From: Cyanoderma ruficeps | Lineage: Eukaryota > Chordata > Aves > Passeriformes > Timaliidae | Direction: 5' to 3' | NCBI GenBank assembly: GCA_008694505.1 | Contig: VZDJ01000346.1 | Coordinates: forward strand, 15,913,719-15,977,718 | Length of the DNA: 64,000 nt | In this document: positions 51,313 through 62,739 of the stretch, one piece after another | Layout of the letters: each line of letters starts with the position of its first letter | Numbering within the stretch: the stretch's first letter is position 1 | Position numbers and translations under genes: made by a program | The notes under the pieces: generated by a model | The model's input: the letters and a program-made list of their open reading frames with translations, nothing else | Database searches by the model: none | What the model was told of the DNA's origin: nothing

Positions 51313-52330
51313 TCAAGGTCTCTCTGCAGGGCCCCCCCTGCCTCTGAAAAAGTCAACAGTTCTTCCCAGTTTTGTATCATCTGCAAACTTGCTCAGTGTC
51401 CCTTGCAGTCCTGTGCCCAAGCCATTTACGAAGATGATGGACAGCACAGAGCCCAAGATGAAGCCCTGCAGAGCCCCATGAGTGACAGGTTGCCAGTCTG
51501 ATGTCACCTCATTCACTATAACCCTGTGTGCCTGACCCATCAGCCAGCTGCTCACCCATCCCATGATGTGTTTATCCAGCTGTGTGCTGTCCAGAAGGAT
51601 CCTCTGAGAGACAGTATCAAAAGATCTACTGGAATCCAAAAAGATTACATCAACTGGCTTCCCTTGATCAACCAGGTGGGTTATGTTGACATGAAAGGAG
51701 ATCAGGTTTGATATCAGCACTTTCCTCTCATGAAGCCATGCTGGATGTGACCTATGACTGCATTGTCTTTCAGGGGTTTTTCAGTATCTCTTAGAACAAT
51801 ATTTTCCTTAACTTTGCACTGAAGTGAGACTGGCAGGCTTGTAGTTTCTGGGCTCCTCCTCCTTGCCCTTCTTGAAAATTTGGATGATGTTGGCCAGCTT
51901 CCAGTTAGCTGGGACCTCTCTGGATTCCCAAGACAGCTCAAAAATCAAGTGAGGTTCTGCAAAGACATCAGCTAGCTCCTTGGGCATCCATGGATGAATC
52001 TCACCAAGCCCACAGATTTGTAGGGATACAGCTGTAGCACCAAATCCTGCACAGTTTCAGGGTCAACTAGGAGTTGATCATTCTCTCAGTGATGGTATTC
52101 CAGATCAGGGTAAACCTTGGAGCCTCCTCCATGTCAAAGACAGAAGCAAGGAATGCACTAAACACCTCTGCCTTGTGTCTGTCCCTGTTTGTGAGGTGAC
52201 CATTCTCATCCTGTAACAGGAAAATTTTATTTCTACACTGCCTTTTGCCACTAACAGATTTGAAAAAGCTCTTTTTATTGTGTCCCACAGTTCCGCCCAG
52301 CTTCAACTCCAACTGAGCTTTGGCCACACA
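51313..52330 (-). pseudogene. CR1 ORF2 reverse transcriptase region (broken)
   Basis: Part of the CR1 above. The RT palm block ending FADDTKLG is intact at 51313-51720. The upstream fingers block (DNAVIGHIQHGFMRGK) is in another frame at 51714-51941, and the linker with AKAQLELKLGGTVGHNKKSF lies at 52067-52327. Upstream of GFMRGK the usual P-x-x-Y-R-P-V-S-L segment is partly out of frame. The break at about 51713-51720 separates the two RT blocks. Confidence 0.9.
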
Positions 52331-52462
52331 AATTCACTCCTTACAGAAGCAAGCAGCATCTCTGTATTCTTCCCATGTGTGCACGCACCTTCCTTTTTTA
52401 CCTTATTTCCAAGAGAAGATCCCTGCTCAGCCAAGCTGGCCTTTTGCCTCCCCTGGCTGACT

Positions 52463-53200
52463 TCAACATTTGAGAACTGCCTGCTCCTGTGCCCTTAGGA
52501 GGTGATGTTTAAAACATGACCAGCAATGATGGACCCCAGCACCTGCAAAAACATTTTCCCAAGGGACTTTACTCACTAATTCCCTGAGCAACCTGAAGTC
52601 TGCTCTCCTCATGTCCGGAGCTGGGATTTTGCTGGCACTTTTCTTCTTGTCAACAGATATTTTAAACTTTATCACTTTGTGGTCAATGTGGCCAAGACAG
52701 CCACCAATCTCCACTTTGCTCACGAGATCCACTCTGTTGAAAAGCAGCAAATCACAGAGGGAATCTTTCCCAATCAACTCCCTTAGGACCTTTTCCATAA
52801 AGCTGTCATCCAGATTTTTTAGGAATCTGCTGGTGCAGGTTGTACCAGCTGTGTGATGCTCCCAGTTAATTTCTGGCAAGTTATAGCCCTCCATAAGGAC
52901 AAGGGCAGTTGACTTGGAAGTTTCCCTTAGTTCCGCAAAGGATAAATTCATCACCATCACCATCCTGGCTGTGACGTCTACAGCAGGCTCCTGCAATGAC
53001 ATCTGCATTATTTGTTTGCCCCTTGATTCTCACTGAGACTCTCAACTGTGCCATTGGCAATGTGAGCTCCACACATTCAAACACTTCTATTACATACAAT
53101 GACAACCCTCTGCCTGTCCTTCCTGATGAGCCTGTAACCATCCAACAGGGCACTCCAGACACATCCCATCAGGTTTCACTTATCCCAGTAATGTCAAATC
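52463..53200 (-). pseudogene. CR1 ORF2 endonuclease region (broken)
   Basis: Apurinic-type endonuclease domain of the CR1. The N-terminal part (52881-53162, with GRGLSLYVIEVFECVEL) and the C-terminal part (52463-53008, with YNLPEINW and LGHIDHKVIKF) are in different frames. Known CR1 sequences carry GDFNLPD and GHSDH here; EGYNLPE and GHIDH replace catalytic or near-catalytic positions, which supports long-standing inactivity. Confidence 0.88.
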
Positions 53201-54425
53201 TCTGGGACTGGGACAAAGCCTGAAGCTCCTCGTTTGTTCCTCACGTTGCATATATTAGTGTAGAAACATTTTGGGTATGGTAGACTGTAGCCATAGCCAA
53301 CACCTGGTAAAGCAGACTGGAAGATCCACTAGTACTCTTTTTCCTCCCATCACTCAAGCCTTGTTTGTTCCCTTCTCCCTTCCAAGCTAGTTCAAAGCTC
53401 TAACAATGAGCCCCGTTAGCTCCTGTGCTGGAGCTCTTTTTCCCCTTTGAGACTGATGCATCCTGTCAGGTGTTAGACTGGGTGCTGAGTAGATCATCCC
53501 ACAGCCAAAAATCCCAGCATTTTTTCACTGACACCAACCTCAGAGCCATGCATTAACTGATGGATCTCCCTGTTCCTTTCAATATTATTCCTTGTTACCA
53601 GAAGGATCAAGGAAATCACTACCCAGGCTCCTGATCCTTCTACCAATCACTCCAGGGCCCTGAAGTCTCTAGACTGCCCTCAGACTTCTCTGCTATTTCA
53701 TCACCACCAGCTTCAACAACCAAAGTGGATAGTAATCAGAGGGCTTTACTAGACTGGAGAGTTTTCCAGTAACGTCATTACCTGGGCCCCTGGGAGACAG
53801 CAGACTGTGAGTGGGGTGGGGTCCACTCTGCCTATTGGGCCCTTTGTTCCTGTTAGAAGAGAGTCTCTTCTATTGCAACTCCCCCACTTCTTCTGTTAAC
53901 AGAGGAGGTCATGATGTGGGGTAGAGGTGGCGTTGCTTTAGGAGGCCCCACTATCCCAGAAAGACCTTCGCTCACCTCATCATCTGTCTGGCTTTCTAGC
54001 TCCAGAACCTCACACTTCTGCAGAAAGCGCCAGTCCTACTTGTGAAATTCCAAGGAGGAACCCTCCTCCTGCTATGTGCAGTGACCTTCTTCCAGTCTTC
54101 ATTGTGAACAGACCCTTGACTAACAGTCCTTTGACTAATTACCCTGCAGGGTTCTGAATCCACCTGCTTTTCCTCTACAATGGAGGTTTAAGACTCCCGA
54201 GAGTCTTGAGACTGTAGTGTCTCTGAAAAGAACCGGTCAATCCCTTGCTCCTTTGCTGAAATACCATGCAGCCTATTCACTTCCTCCTGTAGCTCCTTCA
54301 CCTGGTGACACAGCTCTTAAACGACAGCACATTCTGCAGAAGAACTGTTGGCCCCAGCCTCTGGGAGAGGTATCAGACACTCCTGGCAATCTGTGACCTG
54401 GAGAGCTGCAGTAACATTAACTAAA

Positions 54426-56074
54426 ACTGTTAGCTGTAATTTTCAAAAACACAGGGATAGACCTTTACCTGAGCCAAGGATCTCCAATATCTTACTAGGA
54501 AATAAAACCAAAAAAGTCTACTTGAGCTGAAGGCCCAGAACATTAGTAACACCTTTCCTAAAAATGGCCTATCCAAAAATATGCTCTTAGAAGTGACAAC
54601 CACTATTTTTATCCAAATTTACAATAAACAAAACATTTTATCAATGTATTTCCATACTTAAAACACACATATTTGGCTGAAAGATTTAGAAGTATGGTGG
54701 AAGTAACTTAATGACTTAATGGGGATCGGGAGTGTACATTAATATTATGCTTTGACACTTGAATATAAAAATTGACCACTAACACTTGCTTCTTTTCACC
54801 AATACCTTTTTAACATTAAACAGCGTGCCACATTTGAGACCTGATCCAGACAGAAATAAACTCACTGATGAGAGAGAGCTGAAAGTCTCTTAAACACACA
54901 GGCTAGGTCCAGATAACCCCAAGCACTGACCGTCTGTCCCCATTTATATGGCACTTCCCAGTTCACACCTGTACAAGCAAATGTTTGGCTACAGATCCTG
55001 CTGGAACTGCTGCTGGCATAAAGCGCGGAAGTGCAGTGGCACCAGGTACACACCAGCTGGGCACCAGGAGGAGTGACAGGATTTCAGTCCATCAAGTCAG
55101 TCCAACATGTGCTGTGGACACATCTAAAGAGGTTCACCTAAGCTTTGTAAGTGAGTAGACAGTGACACAACGATGAGAACTTCCGAAGTAAGGAAAAGCA
55201 CGCACAACACATGCCCGGGACCTGAAAATACAAACCTACTGCCATTTCAACTAAGATTGTAGCACTTCTTTGAATGCAACAAAGTCAGTGATAAAAGATA
55301 TTAAAAATTTTAGCTTAGTTATTAAACATTATTTGTTCTGAAAGAGAAAATGTGGACTAATGAAACAGCTACTTGCACATATTTAAGTAATTTTAATATT
55401 AACACCACAATTGCTAAAAAATCAAGAAAAAAACAGTTTTTCTAATAATATATATATGGAAACTTTAGCTTTTGTATGCAATTTGGAAACAGAAAAAACA
55501 CCCCCACCAAAATCAGGCATTTAAAATAGGGAGGATTTTCCCTATTTCCCCCAAATCTTCCCTATTTCCTACTAAAATTACCTGTTCTTATTTTATAAAG
55601 TAGCATATGTTAAAGGACATTTGGGCATTACTCTGTGTTTACCAAGTCCACATCAACTACTTTCCTTTACATTAAAAAGGAAAAATCTGCAACACATACA
55701 ACTGAGTAAAATGCCAAATAATTAAAAGTAAAATATTATTTCTTCTTTATACTATTCTGACATACTTCAACTACAACAGTTGAGATGTTTTCATGCAAAT
55801 GTTGAGTTTCCATTTCATAACTGTACATATTTCCAATCAAATCAAACTACCTTCACATCAGCCCCTGCACAAATGAAGACTTCCACACACAGGAGGGTGC
55901 ATGGAAAATATTACTAAACTAGTTGATCAAATTACAGTAGTTGAAATGCATCAGTTTCAGTAATTTAAAAGTCTCTTTCAAATTCAGGGTAAATAGGATA
56001 TCAAAATCATAGGGACAGAGCTAAAAGTCATTTGATAGCCATTTCCTCGAATTATACATTGTAGCAAACATCTG
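54426..56074 (-). other. EIF3H: EIF3H intron 2, 54.4-56.1 kb
   Basis: Non-coding AT-rich sequence. A small imperfect repeat of CCCTATTTCC near 55540-55570 includes an inverted pair (AAATAGGGA and TCCCTATTT). No gene or RNA seen. Confidence 0.65.
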
Positions 56075-56315
56075 GCTAACCTATCCTTCACGACCTCCCT
56101 TAGACTTCCACTCAACCTGCCCTACTGTACCACTACTCTTATGGTGTTTCTCCTCATGACTCACCCTTAATACAAAAGTTAAACCTGCTGCTGCTTCTTG
56201 CAACCATCCAGGGGACAGAAAAAATCTTGCGCAAAACTGTTTTTCTTTACAGGGATTTAATCAAATGTCCCCTCACTCTCTCTACACTGAAGAAACTAAA
56301 GGCACACAAGGGAAA
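56075..56315 (-). mobile_element. Ancient CR1/L3-type LINE relic
   Basis: On the plus strand the stretch from TAACCTATCCTTCACGACCT to AATGTCCCCTCACTCTCTCT and ACACTGAAGAAACTAAA follows the reverse complement of older CR1/L3 3' regions (tgttatcaagtccccctcagtcttctcttctccagactaaac). No intact codon pattern. Much more diverged than the other CR1 copies, so assignment is tentative. Confidence 0.5.
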
Positions 56316-57779
56316 CAATCCCAATTAGGACCTACCATTACTATAAAACACTATCTGTTAGAGTGGAGAAGGTGGGGGAGGAGGAATTTTCAGCAGCAGA
56401 TAACTCAGCAAGAAAAGCAGTGTCATTCAAGACTCAATAATAAGCTCAAGTATCCATGACCAAACCAATACTGAGATGCCACCAAACAAGCAGCTCTCCA
56501 ACCTCTGCCTATCAGCAAAGCCTCAAAGAGTTATAACCTACACAACTTGTATGTAGCAATGGCTTTATTTCATATCTCCAAAACAGTACCAGAATTTTTT
56601 ATCAATAGAAAATGTAAAAACAGATCTTTCCCCTATTCAAGTTATTCAGATGGATCAGATTTTATTAATTTGTTAGCAAGAATGAGCAGGATCAGAGGCT
56701 GGACCCAAGTGCTCCTTCTTCCATGTTAAAGTGCCATTTAAATGCAAGAAGAGAAAGCAAAGGGAGATGTTAAGGCGCATGTCTGCATTGTACGAAGGGC
56801 TGTGCTAGGAACCAAAGGGTGGACAAGAAGTGCAGAGCTGTGCACCAGGCCTACAGCCATGCCTTCTTGTGACACCAGCTCCGAAGGGACACAGCTGCAC
56901 CACACCAACATACACATGGCCTTACTGACGTCTACCCTGATCCCTCCGTCCAAGATGACAGCACCCCATTCCATGCAAACTCCTGTGTCTGCTGCCAGCA
57001 AGCCTGAGTTATTACCACTCTCCCCACGGCATGATGTGTCCCACATCTGCTGAAAGTCATCTACTGCTCTTTCAGATTACAGGACTTGTTTAACAGGTGC
57101 TTTTGTTTTCAGGTTGACACATTGAACTAGCATCTCTCCCATACCAGCTTCCCATTTAAGTACTGGCTTGATTTTTGCAATTCCTCTTCGTATTGTGTCA
57201 GATTAAAATCTAAATCACAGTGATGACAAGGAACACTGATGTTGTAAACAGACACCTCTTTAAATAAAGTTGTGATCAAAGCATCGAGCAGCCCAATAAA
57301 ACCCAGGTGGCTCTAGCTTATCGTATGCCGTATTCATTATTTCAAGTGTCCCATTTAATAGATTTCCAGGTGTCAACAAAAGGTTTGTGCCAGTTCTTTC
57401 ATTTCTGGCTCTGTTTATATATCTGGTGCCTTTTGATAAGAAGGTCTAATATCAAAAAAGAACCAAAAAGTTAAAAAACACTCATTTTAAAATCAGGCAT
57501 TTTGCCACAGTTGGCAAAAGCACAGAAACCAGTGTGTCTTTGTATTATTCACCATCTACATAAAGCTTAGCTAATTACAGAGGAATACCAAATGACTCAT
57601 GTTTGCCATAGTTTTCTGTAGGCCAATACGTTTATCCAAAAAAGTAAAAAAAAATTTAAAAATTTAACGTCAACTTTAAGAGACTTAATCTGCAAGTTTC
57701 ATGTAAAAACAGACAAAATTCTTAAATACTTATGGAAGTCATTACCTTTAAAATTACTATAAGCTCTGACAGCAAGCAG

Positions 57780-57824
57780 GCAAAGAGAAAAAAAGCTGAT
57801 TGCAAAGAGAAAAAAAAGCTGATT
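57780..57824. repeat. 22/23-bp tandem duplication
   Basis: GCAAAGAGAAAAAAAGCTGA followed by TT occurs twice in tandem (57780-57801, 57802-57824), differing only by one A in the A-run. Confidence 0.93.
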
Positions 57825-58792
57825 TGACATTTATTCTGCATTTAACTTTGTGCTTTATGCACCCGAATACGTCAATTAATTTTTCACTTGAAGCATCATT
57901 ACAAGAAAAATGCCTTGGAAGATTTGGTCAAGTATCATACAATGGAGCACTGTGAATAGCAGGAACCTTTTGTCAAATGTCATTTTAAAAAATAAAACCA
58001 AGAGCTCAAATTTCTACATTTGAGGATAGAGGGATGTTTTGTTTTTAATTCTACACCACTCCATCAAAGTAGAATCTTACAAGGCACTTCCTCATCCCTC
58101 ACCCTGTCATTCATCATTTCAAGTAGTGTCTTGCTTCCCCTCACATTATTTTCTGATCCACTATTTTAATTTCTTTTCGTACAGAAGAGACAAAAATTTT
58201 GCACGGAGATCAGGTTTAGAAGTCTAACATTTCTAAAATGCTATGGCATTTCGCCTTCCAAACCTCCACTTGCCTTTCGGTTACAACTGAAATTTCAGTT
58301 TCCAAATTAGCCAGGTAGAGATGCCAACAATATTCCACTGAAAGTCATTAAGAACTGGACACCTAAACTCCTGTGCTGTTTCTAAAATGTTTGAGCAAGT
58401 ATGTGTTTGTATAATGTTCAGGACACCCAGAGCCAGCTGACGCCTCTGGGCATGAGCACAGTAAAGCATAAATCAGGTCACGCTTCCTAGTTTGAGAGCT
58501 ACACAGCTTTCAGGGTGGAAGCACTAACCTCATTCCAATTTACATCTAAACATTTCTTACTCCCACTCCTTATTCCATCTCCTCAGCATTCCTCATATCT
58601 TCAACACTTGGTGCCTATTGGAAACCATCACTGCCTCCAAGTCTCGCAAATTGACCAATCCCAAAACCATCCTCAACTGTCCTTTTCTCTAGTCTTTCAT
58701 CAGTAACACACCACCAAATGAATTTGACACTGAACTAATCTAAAAAGAAAGCACATGGGAGAATGAAACTCTATATAAAAAAATGTGCATAT

Positions 58793-58816
58793 ACGTGTGT
58801 GTATATACATATATAT
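58793..58816. repeat. GT/TA microsatellite
   Basis: Mixed TGTGTGTATATACATATATA alternation of about 24 bp. Confidence 0.8.
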
Positions 58817-59012
58817 AGGCTTGCAGGCAGACATTTCATTGAAGTTTTTTGCTTTTGCAATTTTTTTTTCTATTTCTGAGGAGAACTATTGTATTTGGTC
58901 TAGTTTCTGAACAGCTGGTGTTGCACTCTTGTCTGTCTTACACATGATGGGAGGTATGTAACTAGACAGCAACATATCAAGCCTAGAAAATCATTCTCAG
59001 TAGAACTGAAAT

Positions 59013-59035
59013 AACAACAACAACAACAACAACAA
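59013..59035. repeat. (AAC)n microsatellite
   Basis: Seven or more perfect AAC units ending in an A-run. Confidence 0.93.
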
Positions 59036-60607
59036 AAAATCCTGCCCTTGTATCTTTAGCTACTCCTTGTAGGACTAAGGACAATGTTTCTCAGCTACAA
59101 GAACCACTAGGTTCGGGACGAAGACCTTCAGGATTTCCTGAGTAACAAAGACCTCCATTTTTACAAATGCCTGCTGTTTCACTGTGTGAGAAAGGCTTTC
59201 GAGCCTCAGTGTGTACCAGGAGTGGCACCCAGTGTCCAAACTGCATCCTTACAACAGCGTCTTCAGTTCCCTTCTCAGTCTTTCCTTGCTCCTTTCTCCC
59301 AGGCTGCAGTTACAGAAAATCAGCAGCTCTCTGCTTAAACTGCACATATACTGTAAGTAAAGTGGTTTACTCACACTTCTTGCCAAACTGTTTAAATCAA
59401 CTGCACATAGATGAATAAAATTTTCAACTATCCAATCTGGAGAACAACTATTAAGTCCACTAAAATACTTCAATTAAGCCATACAGACACAGATTAAAAC
59501 TCTGAATGAAACCAATATTTGTGTAGACTATGGTCTTTGAACTATACTCAACAACTGACTTCACAGTCCTGTCTGATTTATTCTCGATCACTGGCACTGC
59601 TTTAATAGTTCAAACCAGCCTTCCTAAGCATGTTTTGTTAGAACAGAAGTAAAAATAACTAAAAGAATTGGAAAAAATACCCAAAACAAAACAACAAAGC
59701 AGCAACAAACAATTTTCATGTTTTGCAGCTATGCGGGATTTTAAAGATCATCCACTGTGCTTTGCTAAAGCAGTTGAGTAAAAATGAGAGTAACAAATCT
59801 AGAAAATAAAATTATTTATTGTTATTCCCAAAATTGATCAAAAGGATAACACTTACTTTGAAACACGATTCGACACCTGGAATAAGTTATAAAGAAAGCT
59901 TCCCTAAAATTGCTGCAAATGCTGTAATTTCTAGCTTTTTTTTTTCATTCACTATCTCTATCACAGTGGCAGAAAATAGATCAAGATAAACCACTTAATT
60001 ATTATAAGTTATCCTAAAGCATTAAACAGCAGTTATTCTATCCATAGGTAAGAGCACAGTATGGAGCAATGGAGCAATACAAATTGGTTTAAAAGAAAAA
60101 AAAATAGGAGAAGAAAAAAAAGGTAGGGAAAAGGGAAAAAAATTAAGTATTTCCATCTACATGTGGAAATCAAATCACAAACACCCCTTTCAGTAGTTTT
60201 GTCAAACTTCACCTGGTCAGTTTTCCTGTTTCACTAGTATCAAAACCTAACTCGCAGAATAACATCTCTCCCCTCAAACAATGAAGCAGAGCACTGTCTG
60301 CCTCACGTGTGCAAGCTGCAAAAACATTACATGCACTTCTTCAGGAGTCAAATGCCTTGCAGCTAAGTGAAATTCTGAGTTCATTAAAACCAAAAAGATT
60401 AGATCTCAACTCTATTGCAAATATCTCTAAAGAAGTTTTTGTTTCTCAACCAAAGACACAAAATTGACACAATTTTACAGTTTATCGAGAACTTCAAAAT
60501 CCTGATGTTCAATGACTGTAGTTCCTTCCTTACCCTTCCGATTTCTCTGCTGCATAAAGGAACACTATAAAATCTGCAATGCACACCACATGGATCAGGC
60601 TTTCATA

Positions 60608-60634
60608 TAAATATATATATATATATACACACAG
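60608..60634. repeat. (TA)n/(CA)n microsatellite
   Basis: AT alternation of about 20 bp followed by ACACACA. Confidence 0.85.
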
Positions 60635-62684
60635 ACACTGAATAGCATGTTCAAATCCTTGAATTACTTCCCTGGTAAGATTTATTTTTGTTTCAACGAG
60701 ACTTCTACTCGCAAAAACAGGCACACGTTCACAGCAAATATATCTCGTGTTAGGTGCCTAATATGGCCAGGGAAACCATTTTGATTATTCTGTGTCTGCT
60801 TATGCATTGTCCTACAAAACAATAAGATAGAACAGCAAGTAACTAGCAATTAAGAGAGTCTAAATGCACATCGGGAATCACTAAAATCCACGCTATCCAA
60901 GTCAGGAACAATATGACTGATGAATAGGCCATATTATATTAGGATTGTTAGCAAGTGTTAAAATATTATCCTTAGCAGATGTCCCTTATGACCTAAATAT
61001 ATCACACAAAGAACATGCCGGTCTTGTTTTCTAAAAAAAAGTTTTAAGAATTTTTTTCCATTTTTATTACTGACTAGAACTCCACACGTTTGCATGCTGG
61101 CTATAAATACGTACAGAGGAGTTATCACACTAATCTTACAAAAACATATAAGTATTTTACTGTAAACAACCTATTTTCATGTATATTTTTCTACTGCATG
61201 AATTTATGCTGTACTGAAGCATGTAATCCAATAAAAGAAATCAAACTGTGTATTCAGCACAGTGAAACAAAAGACAAACTGCATACAACAGCAACTTATC
61301 CACCGACACACCACAAACCAAAACAGAGTAAATTTCTTCAGTTAGATGGGTGAGAGCCTTATCTGCATTAAATCATTTTGTGGATGCAGTCAATAAGGAA
61401 TTATATAAGTTTAGGCTACTATACACTGTTACATGTGCAACTATGCACAGCCTGCTCATCTTCACTAGAGCTTTAAAGAAGTTTACTTTCTTAAATTTTG
61501 CTGGTATTAAGATTCTATACACTGGCTTACCTTCAAACTACAGAGATAAGCAAGATTTGCTCAGTTTGAGCTTTCTCAGTTTCTCCATATATTTTTGACT
61601 GCACCACTGGATTTCGCAATATATACTAATCATAAACAATTAATGCTAAAATAAAGATAAAAACGTAAACTCTACTAAGGATTTTTCTCTTTTCTATCAA
61701 AGACTAGTACTTTCTTAGAACACTTTCAAAGTTCCGTAATTTTCATGAAAAAAAATTCTTTTATCTCTTTAGCTCCACTGCTGCAGCGGGTTTCGCACCA
61801 GCAAAACGGATTTTGAGTCTGTTCCTCAAGTATTTAATTCCAAATTCAGTCCTGAACCTTGGGCCAGCTTCTTCTCTCTGCCCCTTTCCATCAATAATAT
61901 AAATTTGAACACTATGAAAAAAAGAGGTGCAACCTTAGGTTTCATGTGTGCTATATCTTGAGTATGGAACATTTTCTTAGAGAATAATGCTACATAATTT
62001 TTCCACATTATGCAGTTGATAAATCCATAAAATATTATTGAACAAGAAATAAGAATGAAAACGATTTTTCAGAATTTACTGCTACAATTTATTTCAATCA
62101 GTTTCTATTACCTTTCACACAGACGTATTGATTTGAACTGCTTTTCAATAGAACTATAGGCATTTCCTTAATTTTAGCTCCCAGAAAAAAAAAACAGGGG
62201 ATTTGCTCATTTTGCTGTGCTTTCCTTCAGCTCCCTCAAGTTTATTACAGCATTCTCTGGGAAAGGAAATGGCTAAATACTTGCATTAGCAAAAAAGGAA
62301 AGGAGGGGGAATGGAAAGAGGTAATAAGAAGGTGTTTAAAGAACTCTCTCTTCCTCTTGGTCCAGCCCCACTGGGAAAAGAACAGATGAGTGTAGAGTCC
62401 AAATGTATGGCCAAGGCTGAGGGGAACCACAAGGTCCCTGAAAAAAGGACACTCTACAGACCGAAGCAAGACACGCAAAAAGCAGAGAGTGTGCTCCAGG
62501 CAGTCCAACTGAAACAGCCACTCCTGTACCACATTGTCCAAGACCAAGGAATAATAAATCAATGCTGAAGAAGTTGAAAGTTTTTAGCAGAATTGACAAT
62601 GTTGTCTTCACAAGGATTGGGCTTCCTTCTGGATGAAGCTTTAATGCCTCCAAACACAGAGGTAGACACAAGAACAGATATTAA

Positions 62685-62739
62685 GTATGTGTGTGTACAT
62701 ATATATATACATACACACACACACACATATACACACACC
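62685..62739. repeat. Compound TG/TA/CA microsatellite
   Basis: TGTGTGTGTACATATATATA followed by CATACACACACACACACATA and a further CACACAC block. Explains the Tyr/Thr/His-rich phantom frame there. Confidence 0.9.

Larger units (their letters stand above)
50562..54425 (-). mobile_element. Nearly complete CR1 LINE, inactive
   Basis: About 3.9 kb against roughly 4.5 kb for a full avian CR1. Read on the minus strand from 54425: ORF1 remnant (VTDCQECLIPLPEA, then a stop, then coiled-coil ELCHQVKELQEEVNRL), endonuclease (about 53200-52463; ALVLMEGYNLPEINW and GGCLGHIDHKVIKF), linker (NGHLTNRDRHKAEVFSAF), reverse transcriptase (DNAVIGHIQHGFMRGK, then DQGKPVDVIFLDSSRSFDTV and FADDTKLG), the ORF2 C-terminus and a 3' end ending near TTCTGTAATTCTGT. 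The frame changes several times: a stop in the ISETW-D region, a shift near 52960 and one near 51715. The endonuclease GDFN is EGYN, losing a catalytic Asp. The copy cannot move by itself. Same orientation as EIF3H; the 5' end is approximate. Confidence 0.93.

Noticed and set aside
55505..55570. Inverted pair around AATAGGGA/TCCCTATT considered as a terminator
   Set aside because: Intrinsic hairpin terminators are not a feature of vertebrate genes; it is a short chance repeat.
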